A stretch of DNA of 64,000 nt from Platycnemis pennipes (taxonomy: Eukaryota; Arthropoda; Insecta; Odonata; Platycnemididae), in assembly GCA_933228895.1 (NCBI GenBank), contig OW121848.1, forward strand, positions 159,170,688 through 159,234,687. The letters run 5' to 3'. Below the pieces are notes generated by a model. The model did not search any database, was not told the origin of the DNA, and saw only the letters and a program-made list of their open reading frames with translations. How positions within the stretch are numbered: the stretch's first letter is position 1; each line of letters starts with the position of its first letter. The position numbers were made by a program, and so were the translations under genes. Below are positions 1 to 12,092 of this stretch, in pieces.

Positions 1-964
1 CAAAGTGCAATTGTTAGAGTTTAAACAGTGATACAAAATACTTTTAATGTAGTTCATAGAAACCTGACGAGCTTAGTTTAGCAGAAGTAATTTTTGCCCC
101 CCCCTTTAACGATATCAATGACTTTTCTTATCTCTGCCCCCTACCACCACCGTTTCAGGGTATCACGGTAGGGTATCAAAACGCCAGCTCTCCTTCTGTT
201 CGGGCATGGGCGTTAAAAGGGCCACAGTTATTCGTTTCACTGCAGTGATTTCACCGCAACAACCTGTCAACTGCACTTTAATGTGTATCCTACTATATTC
301 CTTTCCCTTTACCTATTTATTTTGACCAAAAGTACGCTCTACAGTCCATGGTACAATGCATGCAATTCATTCAAATTATTCTGCTCGTGTTGGCTAATTC
401 GATGTCAAACTGAGTCATGCTCTAAAACCTAAGTTCAGGGCTATGAATTCCGTCTCAGGCATAGATGCTGTGTTTGTTTATGTATCAAGCTTAGTCTTAA
501 GCTACATTAGGTTTTGTTGTCCACCTTAGTTTTTGGAGAACCTTAAAACCGAATTATGCTACTTATTATATTTAAAATATTTCAATGTGGCGTAGGAAGT
601 TCATGGAAGGGTGAATGTCACGGGCACCGATTGTCATTTATTTTCTTCCATCGAGTCTGGAGACACTTAGCGACAGCCAAATAAATATAACGAAGGAGAG
701 AGGATTATTGAGGCTGAAAATGACGTTTGCCTGACCGCCCACAGAAGTTAAGGATAGCATAATGCAAAGTTATTCTGCAAATTCCGCAAAATTAATATCG
801 TATTAAGTGTGATTGACCTACGAAACAACATTATATTTAGCTTGGAAATTGCATGAGGAAACTTTCGAAAATTGATTTTTCAAGGAACAGAAATTAATAT
901 TTCGTAGAGGCTTCACGAAATGTAATGGTTCAGTATACAAGCTGGCGTCCAGAACTATTCCAAA
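1..964. other. No recognised gene
   Basis: AT-rich sequence with no open frame or repeat that I could place. It ends at the TTAA where the first piggyBac element begins. Confidence 0.5.
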
Positions 965-1396
965 TTAACCCATTTCTTCCCAACATTGCGCGGGAACGCA
1001 ACGTAACATTTCCGATTTTATTCCTCTATATCTGTGTACAAGACGTAGTTTATTTTGTCTATGCATGTAGATTATTGCATTAAAAGATATTATAAATTTT
1101 GTTGATAAACCTCTTCTTCATATTTTGGTTTTACAAAGACGTATTCACTTCATGGTAAATAGCTCTTATCGGGTAATTGCTAAGGTCAAATATTATATCA
1201 AATCTGGGGCATGTGCAGAGTAGTTTACGCTAAACATGGAACTATATATGTGTAAAGTAGACCATAAAAACATATTAGGTGAAATTAACAGGATGCTTTT
1301 CTAATTACTTGTGACTAAACAAAGTGTTGTTCACGCAACTTTGGGAGAGCTCCTGCATTCTTCGGAAAGCTCTTTAGTCGGTTGCAGGATTTCATT

Positions 1397-2125
1397 AGGG
1401 ACTCAAAAAAAACAGTTTTCGAGAATAAGTTACGTTCTCATGGGAAAAATTAAGTTTTCAGGCAGTTGTACGACAATATAGTCCTACACTATATACAATA
1501 TATATATATATACTGTGCCACTACAATATATATATATATACTATTGTAAAATGATCATTATTACCTTAAGGCGTCACTGTGTGATGAAACTCGGGACGTG
1601 ACCATAGTGAACCATTACTAAGTGCAATTTTATCTAATTCTGTAAGTCAAAATTGGTAACTTACTCGTGTTGTACGTTTAGGGACCAAAAAAAAGAGTTT
1701 TGGAGAATATGTTTCATTTTCATGGGAAAATTTATTCTTTAGGCAGTTGTACAACAATGTAGGATATTCCTAAAATGCCGCGTGAACGGCGACGAAATTC
1801 ACCTTAATTTCCATGTGAAAAATAGTCCTACATTGTTGCACAATGTCCCTGTTATTCTCACCACCCTGGTTATAGTATACGTAGGAGAAGACAGAAGGGG
1901 GTAAGGTCGCGCTTCGGACCTTATCCTATCCCCATCCCTTCCATACCTATCCTTATGCCTTTCCTCCCGGTCTGAAGCGCCTATTAGTGCGGAAACAGAC
2001 TTGAAAACACCCATGATGATCATTATTACCTAGGATGTCACTGTGTGTTGGACCTCGGGACGGCACCATAGTGAACCATTACTAAGTGCAATTTTTGGAC
2101 ATTCCAAAAGTCAAGATTGCTGAAC
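1397..2125 (+). repeat. Internal duplication in the piggyBac 1 leader
   Basis: The block at about 1397-1655 recurs at about 1679-2125. Shared landmarks are an A-run followed by GAGAAT, then CATGGGAAAA, then GGCAGTTGTAC, then ATGATCATTATTACC, and finally CCATAGTGAACCATTACTAA. The second copy carries about 240 extra bases between the GGCAGTTGTAC and ATGATCATTATTACC landmarks. Short inverted arms in the second copy (around 1750-1766 and 1830-1845) could fold as a hairpin. The first copy holds (TA)n tracts near 1500-1545 at the equivalent place. Confidence 0.7.
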
Positions 2126-2339
2126 TTCCTCGTATTGTGCCACCTATTCTCTAATCGCGGCAGATATCATCGAGTAAAATCCCGGAACGTGGCTTAGGTA
2201 CTTCAAGACTGGTTTTCAGCAAGTAAGTGTATTACCATCATACCGTTATTTTTAGACCGTAATACTATTACGGTTAAAAGTTGTGTTATTACATTTTTCA
2301 AAATACTTTTTGCTGAAAAGTGTCGTATACATTTCAGAA

Positions 2340-4075
2340 ATGAGTTGTGATGGTCGAATCTATCGCACGCTGGAGAAAATTCAAGCTGTTATTGAGGACA
2401 TAGAGACTGAAGAAGTTGACGCTGTTTTTTTGCCGCCAGATGTAGATGAGGTGGCAGATGAGGAGGATATAGAAGATGACGAAATCGTGATCAGTGATGC
2501 CGGAGGAAGCCTTCCCTCTGATGTGGTAGGGACCTTTGAAATCCATACTCAAATCAAAACTCAAACACGACTCTGCTAGTCGAAGTAAAAAATATATTTC
2601 GGTAGAGCGTCTGAAAAAGGGAAAAAACGGAGTCGAATTGGTAAAATCCACAGAAAATTTCCTTGCAACTCAAAAAAGAGAGAGTGGAACAGATTTTTTG
2701 AGATTTTGATCTTTTCTTTGTTGACGCGTTTTTGAACCAGATTGTAGAATTTTTGTTGAAGTACGCTCTGGGCAAGAATGCTCACAACTTCTCTTTGAAA
2801 AGAGCAGATTTGAGGAAATTTATTGGAATTCTGTTGTTCACACATTACCTCAGACAAAACATTACTGGAGTACTGCTGCTGTACATTACTGCTGGTAAAG
2901 GTATTCCGATTGTACGTCAAACAATGTCCCGGAACCGTTTCGAGGAAATTAAAAAAATATTTACATCTCTCAGATAATGACCATTTAGATAAAGGGGATA
3001 AGTTTGTAAAGATATGCCCATACTTTGACGAACTCAACCGAAAATGAGCACAATTTGTTGTTTTCTCTCATAAGTTGTCTATTGACGAGGAGATGTTTCC
3101 ATATTTTGGGCGCCATTCCGCTAAAATGTTTATTAGAGGTAAACCCGCCAGATTTGGATTTGAGCTGTGGTGTATAACGTCTTCATCAGGATATTCATAC
3201 CAATATTCAGCCTATGAGTGAGCATCATAAAAAACAGATACCTCTTTGAGTCTAGGAGAAAGAGTATTTGTTGATTTGACCAAAGTTGTTGAACACCCAG
3301 GCAATCATTTGTTGTTTTTCGATAATTTTTTTACAAGTCATTCTTTACTTGATCTTTTGTCGGAAATGGGATTCTTTGCCACTGGTACTTTGAGAGAAAA
3401 TCAGATAGCAAATTGTCCTCTTCGTAGTCTAAAGGAACTGGCCAAAGAAGAGAAAGGGTCGTATGATCACACGCTGGACAAAAAGAATGATAACGTTGGC
3501 ATGATAACTTTGTATTTACTGTTGCAACTAATGTTGGTACAATGGAGCCAATAGTAAATGTGAGACGGTATAATCGTAAGGAGAGAAAATATAAAATGGT
3601 TCCCCAACCAAACACTGTAAGTCTCTATAACCAAGGAATAGTTGATTTGCATGACGATGCAATTGCAAATTATAGGATCAGAATTAGAGGGAAAAAATGG
3701 TGGTGGTCTTTATATACAAATGGTCTTGATAGTTCTATGGTAAATGCTTGGAAGATCTACAAAGAGGCAACTGGCTCAACCTTGAGACAAATGGAATTTC
3801 GATCAGAAGTAGTGTTGTGTCTTCTCAAGAAAGAAGAAGCTAGTGAAGGTGCTACTACAGATAACGTTTCGAGAAATGCTACAATATGGGACATTACGGG
3901 AAAACTAGTTTGCCAGAGGCTGTTAGAAAAGGTAAGGTTAGCCATATTGACTGAAAATCGACATGAAAAAAATTCACGGTGAAGGTGCCGAGTTTGTAGC
4001 AGTCAAACAATATATGTGTGACAAAAGTGCCAAGTTCATTTGCATACTCTTTGTTTCTCAAAATATCATAAATAA
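2340..4075 (+). pseudogene. piggyBac transposase relic (DDE_Tnp_1_7 type)
   Basis: This is a cut-and-paste transposase that would act on TTAA sites. The start at 2340 (MSCDGRIYRTLE) is followed by an acidic N-terminus, as is usual in the family. The rest is spread over frames: 2732-2977 (ADLRKFIGILLFTHY, VRQTMSRNRFEEIKKIF), about 3048-3215 (SIDEEMFPYFGRHSAK, RFGFELWCITSSSG), 3246-3554 (LLFFDNFFTSHSLLDLL) and 3542-3982 (GIVDLHDDAI, RIRGKKWWW). The three catalytic aspartates appear in SIDE, FFDN and VDLHD. After a TGA at 3980 the same frame continues into a Cys-rich tail (RCRVC...QKC...LC) ending at 4073-4075. There are at least four frameshifts or stops, so no active protein. Closest in style to PGBD2/3-like transposases; that subgroup is a judgement. 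Confidence 0.85.
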
Positions 4076-4214
4076 AAATGTGTCTTTCCAAAAATTGGCG
4101 TTTATGTATGTTTTATGTGAAAATAAAACACAGTTTCAAAAAGAAGAGGAATCGACTCATTTGAACCAGAGAACTCCTAACGTTGCGTATACGCAACATT
4201 TCGCCAACGGTTAA

Positions 4215-5752
4215 CTAAAAGCGATAACAATATAAAAACCGACCTTTTACTTTATTTGAGTCTTTTTAATCACTATTTAGGCAAAAAAAATTGGAATGTT
4301 CAAGCTATTAATATGCTTAGGGAGAAATGGGAGGTTTCAACGAATTCCTTCACGGCCATGAAGACACTTGAGCGCTATTTCCTTCCTTCAGATCCCTTCT
4401 AGACCCAATTTAATTCGCTTACTTCTCCTTGAGCCACGTGATCACTTGGCTTTGGAGGCATTTTGAAAATCGTTTGCTAGCCGCGCATTATATCTGAAAT
4501 TGCCCCTTATGATGCCCAGGGAGCATCCGATGAGTTATATATCAGCATACGCTTGGGTTCCTTCGTGTGAATGCCCTCAAATCCACGCTACTTACTGCAA
4601 ATGCGCAATTTTAGACCTTTACATCCGTATAATTTGTACCTTTGATGGAATTCATGTCCCAATAATCCAGTAAGTAATATTTTCGAAGATTTTTATTTTT
4701 GAATTAGCGCAATATTTTATCGTTAATTTGGAATCTTCACGGGTTCAGCTTTCAAATAATTATTTTATACATTCTACCTTCAGGGTTACTGGTAAATATG
4801 ATTTACTGATAAATACGTATTCATTCATAAACGTTATTTAAATCAGAAGACGTTCCAAGCGTACCTACTATATTATACAAATGATTAATGTTTCAAAAAA
4901 CAAATGCTCAATAATTAGCTGTACGCATACTTGTTTCAATGATGGGAAAAGTTAAGTAAATTTAGTAGTCCTTGCAACGAAACACGGTGAAAAGTGAAAT
5001 TTTCTCATCTATCAAGCAATAGAAAATGAAAACGTAATTATACTGAAAATACTTAACAATATACAATGCCAAATAGGATTGATATTTTGGCCGAAGCTTC
5101 ATTTCTAGTTTACAACAAAACAGCACTTACTAAAACTCCCCTTTTTTTGCTGGAACCAGTTTTGGCATTGTACACACATCATTCTGGGGAGGTCTAGCCC
5201 TTCTATCCGGCATAGCCTATGTAAAGAAAGAGATACCACTTCCGCCTTTTTGCATACGAAGTTTCATGTGGTTTTATTTGTTAATCAATTCCAATTTAGC
5301 TTCCTTTGTAGGTTATTTTATAAGAACAGAAATAAGATGAACGCATTACAGTTATACCAACTTCAACAACAATCTGCATTCGATTACTTTTATAAGCATA
5401 ACCAAGTCACCATAGTAGTGTAACAACACACAACCTGCATTTCCAATTGGACACTCAACAGAGCCCGGTTCAAATGGTGGGCAAAATCCAAACGTAATGA
5501 TAATGAGAGATCGCGTCTCGTATTCCAAATCTCAGTTTGTTCTTTTCAAGCCCATGTCTTCTTTACTGCCTTCACCTACATGGTTGCTGCTCTAGGCAAT
5601 GATATTGCTGTAACACTGGCGAAATTTGGAAAACTATTGACCTGAGACAGACGTTATTTAAAAAATGCCTTAAGGCTGGCCATCCTAAACTATTCGATAA
5701 TTGCTTAAAAAGTACTGCCTTCTTAGCTTTTTCTACATCTTTTAGAATTCTA
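4215..5752. other. No recognised gene
   Basis: AT-rich DNA with only short open frames. I see no transposase, reverse transcriptase or RNA gene in it. Confidence 0.45.
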
Positions 5753-5950
5753 AATCTACATAATACCCTAAAAACCACTATGGAAGTGTGTGGCAGGTGG
5801 TGAATTCACAACAAACATTCATGGTAAATATGATCTCATAAGAAATCGGGGAAAATCAAGAAATAAATTCAGTTTTGATTCACTGAAACTATTTCAATAT
5901 TGTAAGTTGTAAAAACATCGTGTAATACGTAATTTAAGGTTTTTTAAGAT
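5753..5950 (-). repeat. CR1-like LINE 3' tail fragment (family B)
   Basis: The sequence from ATCTACATAATACCCT through GTGTGTGGCAGG to the TGAATTC block matches the 3' end of the CR1-like family seen at 7385, 27225, 34728, 35083 and 61972. The orientation places the LINE 3' end at the low coordinate. Only the tail is present. Confidence 0.6.
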
Positions 5951-6349
5951 GTTCTTAAGCTAGTAACACACAACGTGCCACCATGCATACAGTTGTCAAA
6001 ATGTTTTGAACTGTTTCAATTACATTCGCATTCATCCGATATCGATGTAAGCACTTTCATGAATGTCAGCCGCAAAACAATGAACAACGGGTCGGCCATC
6101 TGTTCAAGTACTCTCGCATAAATCCTTTCCCTTTTCATTTTATTTTAAAGAAAACATTGGAAGAACATCGGTCCGTGGATACGCCCACCTTCGAACACAA
6201 ACCCTGACTTTCTTCATTTTGCAAGGCAGTACATATGTACGTCACTCGCTTTATTCGGCCCAACAACTCCCTAAAGTTTAGATTGCGAAGCGCATTTATT
6301 CACCCATTGCCTAAACACAAACAGAAGAATCCGAACGAATTCTGGCCGG

Positions 6350-6830
6350 CTCATAATAAGACAAAGGATGTGAAGGGTGGGGGGTGGGGTTGAAGGACAA
6401 GGGGTTGGGGATGGGGGCGGGACGGGGGTGAGTGAGGACGATTCTTGCGAGAAGGGGATGATGACAAGGCTCCATACAATCAGGCATTACGGCACTTCGA
6501 TCCGATCGATGGATTAATAAGAACAAATAGAGAGCAATAAAGGGTGGAGGGGAGGGGGGTGGGACGAGTGGGTAGGAGGGGGGGTGGAGGGGGAGGTGGT
6601 GGAGACAATGGGAAGGGAGTGCGTGCTTGCGTGTGAACGGGAGGAGACAATAGGACGGCTTGAATGGATTTATTGAGGGGTAAAATGTGTTGGAGGGACA
6701 GGAAACAGCTTAGAAAGGGAAGAGAAGGGAATGGCGTACATACACACAAATATATATATATGTATATGTGTTGAGTTAGAGAGAGAGAGAGAGGGGAGGT
6801 AGAGAATGGCGAGCCAATAGGGGTGGGTTG
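6350..6830. repeat. G-rich and purine-rich low-complexity tract
   Basis: Long runs of GGGG and GGTGGGG interspersed with A (6360-6440 and 6540-6610), then a (TA)n/(GA)n microsatellite at about 6750-6795. Several closely spaced G-runs could form G-quadruplexes on the plus strand. Open frames across this tract are compositional and I do not call them genes. Confidence 0.7.
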
Positions 6831-7384
6831 AAAAGAGAGGGTGGCGCGGAACGCCTTGTGATTGGTCCCTCCTTATGCTCTGAGGATAATGGCGAAAGTA
6901 ATCGGATAAGCGGAGAGGGCGGGTATCAAGAGAGGAGCGAAATCAGTCCTCCCAAAGTCACATCTCGGCGGAAACAAAGCGCAAAGAGCAGGAGGAGGGA
7001 AGTTTTTGGATCCCCCCAACGATTCAGTGCTGCCGCAGCCGAATATCGAATGCTGTAGGCACAGCACACGAAGGGAGGCAAAACTTCAGAGCTGCGGCAG
7101 TGAAAACGTTCCGCGCGGGTGCGTCGTCGGTATCCTCTTCCAGGAACGCGAAATCCGCCGGTTTTTGAACATCGAAGGCTCCCGGGACAATGATCTGTGT
7201 TTTACCGTAACGGGTGAAGGGGACTTTGAGCTTCGGCCGAGGACAAAACATTTCTAAGCACCCTGAGATATATATGTACAAACACAATACGCATTGTCAT
7301 CAAAATTATTTCTACGCAGGTACTCATAATTATAATGCCTTCTTTGTTGTTGACATGTTCAAACTTTCTACTTTATAATACCAC

Positions 7385-7920
7385 CTACATCTATAACTAC
7401 ATAATACCCTGCAAGCCACCATAAAGGTGTGTGGCAAGGAGTGAATTCTCACCAAACATGCACCACATATCATGCATAAAAAAAGATTAGTAATAATATA
7501 CTAGTCTAAACTTCACTATTTAAACAAGATATAAATAGCAAAGCCAGCATGCAAAAACATGATGTGATTTGGGTATACTTCAAGTCCTTATACCAGCATG
7601 CACCTACCTATGTTATCCATTGCTACCCTCGTATTGGATATATTTACCGTTATTCGTATCTCTAATTTTACGAGGAAAAAAGGACATTTTGAATCTGTCA
7701 GTTAATCAATCGATTTATCTAATTTTGTGATTATGGTCCACTCTACCATAGTAAGTTTGGGTTTGCAAAATATTTTACGTCATCCTGAATATATTATCTT
7801 GAAATTTATTTCAGATATTAAGTCTAAATTTCAACCTTCGATCTGACAATAATTCCCATTTTAATGTATTAAATAGACTGGTTACGCTAATATAGTTGTC
7901 ATACCATCGTTAATAACGGC
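7385..7920 (-). mobile_element. CR1-like LINE fragment (family B), 3' end
   Basis: Begins with CTACATCTATAACTACATAA and the signature GCAAGCCACC...GTGTGTGGCA, then the TGCATAAAAAA and CAAGTCCTTATA blocks. It continues into sequence that in the sister copy at 27225 encodes the C-terminal part of a LINE polyprotein. It aligns along its whole length with 27225-27720 by eye. No open frame survives. Confidence 0.75.
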
Positions 7921-9700
7921 ACAAGCATAAAATTTACTTATCTATTTTGACTGGTGGTTCACATTTTCACCGGTCGCTATAATGTCAAATGACCTGAATA
8001 AAGATATTCACCGCCGATGGTCTGTTATGGCCTCCAAATGGAGCTTATAATGCTCATCTCCTCGTATCAGGTTGAAATTCTAAATGAATGGTGGGATTAA
8101 TTTATCTTATAATTATTAGCACCCGTACAGTGAGGATAAAATGCTTTCTAAAGGCAGGAAATTAGAAGAATCCCTTAGGAAAACTGAGCGATTTATGTGC
8201 TTGATGCGGGATATTGTAGCTCATACTGAACGTCGGTATTGAATTCTAAAGCATTCAGGCTTAAAGTTATAATATCTGATTAATATTTTCATGGCATTAG
8301 AAGAGGCAGGGTAGATAACTCATTTTTCAGTTACTTTTCTTACATCAACTAGCTGGTGTAAGGTGTAGACAAAGTATTATTTACACAATCGGAAACGTCG
8401 TTAAACACACAGTATTGAGAGTGCCGATGAAAGCTGCTGTTTAACGATTTAAAGAGGCATAGTAAAATCGGGAATATGAATTACGCCAATATTTTAGAAT
8501 TAAAGTATTTTCATATCCCGCTTTGAAAGAAATGACGGATATTACTCTTTGAACATTAATTAATTATATGACCTGAAAAATTTTTGGATGTCATGCGCAT
8601 GATTGTAGGCATATGATAAAAGTGCATGCTATAGCATTTTAAACTACGCTCTGTAAGTAGCTGTCGTATCAAGCTTATCTTTCTATGTATGGTAGCAAAT
8701 TGAATGATATTTCAAGAGTTTTTGGTCGTTATGTACTTAGGTTTTGGAAAATATTTCTTGCATACGATTCTGACCATTACTTTTTAAACTAAATCTTGAC
8801 TATTTTGCTTTAGTCTCGATTTTTGTAATAATTGATTATGAAATCACGAAAAAATAATAAGGGAATGCACAATAAATGTTAGAAGCATTAAAACCATTTG
8901 ATTTCCAATAATTTTATGGCTTTATGTATTTTTAGGGATTTTATTTGTTGAATCGTCATGAAAGTACAATAATATCCTAGAATATATCCTAGAATCGATG
9001 CTAAATTTACTGGTTGGTGTGTGGAAAACTTTCAGCGAGCAAAAAGATTTTAATGAGCTAATATCAGGAATTGGAGCCGATGTGTAGGAAATCGGTACCA
9101 ATATGTTGGGTCACACTTCAATACAAATGACATCTGTGGTAATTAGGTAATTTTCATATAAAATAGAGTACCCCTTATAGCTGACTCATATATCACCCAA
9201 AATACGTAATTTGCCCGTACGCTAATATCTATGCATATCTGTTACCGGTGAGGTTTGAGTTTTACAGATGGTAATGACCATTTATTTTTTAATTACTAAG
9301 TTTTCTGCATCAAAACGATTGAGGGTAGAGCGTTTTGCATAACAGCTTAGTCTTATATCAGGAGCTACAGATGTTTGTTATATCACAATTCCAGCCTCAT
9401 TCCTTTGAGCCTTTAGTCAAACGTAGAAACCTGCATGATTGTGATAAAAAGTATCGCAACACTACCGGAAGAGGGCTATAAATGATGAAACAGACCATTG
9501 GTATTCAAAGATCCGCAACCAGCATTATCGCAGGTGATTTGTTTTCATGATTTACTTATGCCATTTAGATCTTAATCCAGTTTTTCTGCTTTTGTGTTGT
9601 GGTTATCACTGTTGATTGATACCTCAAACCCCAATTTTATAATTGATGACAAATAGCTTTATCGTAATAAATTAAATTTCAAAAATAATTTAACACATTC
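7921..9700. other. No recognised gene
   Basis: AT-rich, no significant open frame and no repeat that I can match elsewhere in the window. Confidence 0.45.
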
Positions 9701-10093
9701 CACGCGGCCGATAAAATCTTGGGTGCTCCGGGTGACGGAATTTTTCATTTTCAACAGATTTTGGTATTTAAAGGATTCCTTGATATCGACGACTGCCGAT
9801 AACACACGGGAAATATTTTTCTTAAAACTTTTTTTCCGAGACCTCTTAAGATGTTATCCGTCATGGCGAAACGTATGCGTACGTATGCAACGAGCACTAC
9901 CCGCAAATGTTATTTTTCTAATTGCGACAAACTTTTTTTATCCTATATTTCATTATGAATTTAATTAGCTAACATTAAAGAATAACTAATACTGAATATA
10001 ATTTAGACTTTTTATCAGTATTAAATAATGAAATATCTTGACTTTTATGCACATCGAAAACAAAGCAAATAAATAAACATACTAGAATGATCC

Positions 10094-10172
10094 GATCAGT
10101 CGGGTTCTCCTCAGTAAACTTCCATTTCTTGTCCGAATAAATGGTCGTTCACGGTAGAGAACCCGATTGACC
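10094..10172. repeat. Short hairpin around CGGGTTCTC / GAGAACCCG
   Basis: GATCAGTCGGGTTCTC at 10094-10109 is matched by its near reverse complement at 10157-10172 across a 47-base loop. It lies 3' of the piggyBac 2 stop codon and may be a subterminal feature of that element or a separate small insertion. Confidence 0.5.
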
Positions 10173-10470
10173 GCGTCTTTCCAAAGAAATACTCCCAGGA
10201 AGCCTTAACAAGGAAGTAAACATATTATTCGGTGAGGAAGAATACACATGTTTATTCAATTTTAGATTCAAATAATTTGTTTTAAACTTTCTCTGCACGA
10301 CAAATACAATGCTTTTTTGAAAGTAAATAATTATAATTGTTCCATTTTTAAGGTTTTATTTTAGTTTAAGGTAAAATACAATGTTGCAAAAATTTATAAA
10401 TATAGTATTTAGCAAAGTACAGTAAAGAATATGCAGACTAACTTTTTAATTTCCATTTAAAAATACCTAT

Positions 10471-11550
10471 TTAGTATTTCTCGAGCTTCTTCCCATGGTA
10501 TTCAATAAAGCAGGGACGAAGACATACTCCTGGCTCATCCGGACAATCTGGGCAGAAGGTGGTGATGGTCTTCCTGATTCCTCTTGTATGAAAAACGCGG
10601 CACCGCTTTTGTATCCGTATATTCCCACCTTCAACGGGAAGGAAACCGGTAAAATGAGATTCGGGGGGCTTTGGTGTAGACGGAGGTGAGGTAGGGCCTG
10701 TTTGTGCTCCAAGTAGGGTGCGTATTAGCTCTATGTGGAACTCGTACAGTGTTTTTTTTTGTGTCCACTGTATTTTTGATGTAGTAACTGTTTACAACGA
10801 TCAACTGAAAGATGTGGATTGCTAGTTTCTCATACCACTTGGCCGATTTATACTCACAGGGGTAATATGCTAGCATTTGATCGCCGTGATCAATGCCTCT
10901 CATATATTTGTTGTACAATAACAACTGGTTCCGGTTTCAATTTCATGATCCCTTTTCTGTTTGGGACCTCGAGCAACTGGCTGCAAAACTCAGAGGTGAT
11001 GACCAAAACTTCCCGTTTGTCTCTCCATTTCAAGACACAGATGCCATCATGACTCCACCGCTTTACAATTTCACCCATTTTAAGGATACAATTTCATTGG
11101 GATTCCCTACTCTGTTTGCCCGTAATGTCCCTGTGCAATATTTTTCTTTTTCCAGGAGTTCTCTAGCCATTTGTACACTGTTGTAATAATTGTCTAAATA
11201 AATAGAATGGACAAAACCCTCTCGGCCCTGAAGTAGTTTATGCACTATATTTCTTACGTGCCCCTGCCCTCCTACTTCCTTATCTGCAGACCCAGAGTAA
11301 ATCAGCATTCGCATTACTATTCCGGATGATTCCGTTAACAAATACATTTTAATGCCGTATTTATGCTGTTTTCCTTTCATGTACTGACGGAAAACCAGAC
11401 GACCTCTCCATAAAACCATTGATTCATCCAATTATAACTCTTTTGCAGGGGAAGTAAATGGAATAACCTCTGGGAGTAAGCTCCGGAACAGGGTATTTTC
11501 AGGACAAATTGAGAAATTAATACCATATAGAACTGGAGGGTAGGGGTAAG
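10471..11550 (-). pseudogene. piggyBac transposase relic, PGBD4-like, N-terminus missing
   Basis: Read on the minus strand, the relic starts in a frame with INFSICPENTLFRSLLPEV, meets an in-frame TAA, then continues LDESMVLWRGRLVFRQYMKG and YGIKMYLLTESSG. Further on are IYLDNYYNSVQMARELLEK (11063-11431), WRDKREVLVITSEF (10890-11078) and YMRGIDHGDQMLAYYPCEY (10631-10924). The catalytic Asp positions of the family are visible in LDES, YLDN and GIDHGD. The end is a Cys-rich domain, RIQKRCRVF...FCPDCPDE...CLRPCFIEYHG, ending in a TAA at 10471-10473. At least three frameshifts and one stop break it. It differs clearly from the piggyBac at 2340, so two separate lineages invaded. Confidence 0.85.
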
Positions 11551-12092
11551 GTAAGCAAGGTATATGAAACAATGTAAGACCTTCTACGGAGGAAGCTCAG
11601 ATTCTCATGTATTGCTAACTTCTCATACACACCGGATCGTTAATTTTGTACCGCGTGCCAACGGAGGAGCGAGGATAATGTAGCAATTATGGAGCAAGAA
11701 AAAAAACTCACTTTGAAACAAACATTGACCAGGTGAAACACCTATGAATGCCACCCTGCACATCGCAATATCATGTTACAAAAATCACGCAATAATAACA
11801 ACGAAATAAGACAAATATTACAAACAGGGGCCAAAATCATAACACAAAACATTGAAAAACTGTGCAAAAATAACCTAAGTAAAAAGATAGTGGATATTTA
11901 AAAAACCTTTAAATTCAGAGACGGCTGTGGCCAATAGATAGAACGGATTGCAATTTCCTAAAGTGCGTCGAAAAAAGGCACTCTACCTCAATACCGGGCG
12001 CGAAAAAAATTAATGAAACCTTATACCAACGTTGACATCTTAAGATGTCACCCGCCAACTATGGAAGAAACTCGTGACATCTTAAGATGTCA

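Larger units (their letters stand above)
965..4214 (+). mobile_element. piggyBac element 1, near full length with both ends
   Basis: A TTAA lies at each end (965-968 and 4211-4214), the piggyBac target. Reading inward, the left end is TTAACCCATTTCTTCCCAAC and the right end, on the reverse strand, begins TTAACCGTTGGCGAAATG. Both ends then carry the same subterminal palindrome, of the form TTGCG-spacer-CGCAACGT (about 985-1003 on the left, 4182-4200 on the right). This matching structure, plus the transposase relic between, supports one element of about 3.25 kb. The 1.4-kb non-coding leader is unusually long and contains an internal duplication. The element is defective because the transposase frame is broken. 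Ends were matched by eye. Confidence 0.8.
9840..12092 (-). mobile_element. piggyBac element 2 (PGBD4-like), approximate extent
   Basis: The transposase relic at 10471-11550 is flanked by copies of a palindrome with TTAA in its centre: a degenerate one around 9840-9856 and two exact 18-bp copies, TGACATCTTAAGATGTCA, at 12033-12050 and 12075-12092. Because piggyBac inserts at TTAA and carries subterminal repeats, these probably mark the element ends or subterminal repeats. The true ends are not settled: the 3' flank to the left palindrome is over 600 bp, long for this family. Confidence 0.45.

Noticed and set aside
1495..1545. (TA)n tracts as an origin or cruciform element
   Set aside because: Simple microsatellite expansion within the duplicated piggyBac leader explains them.
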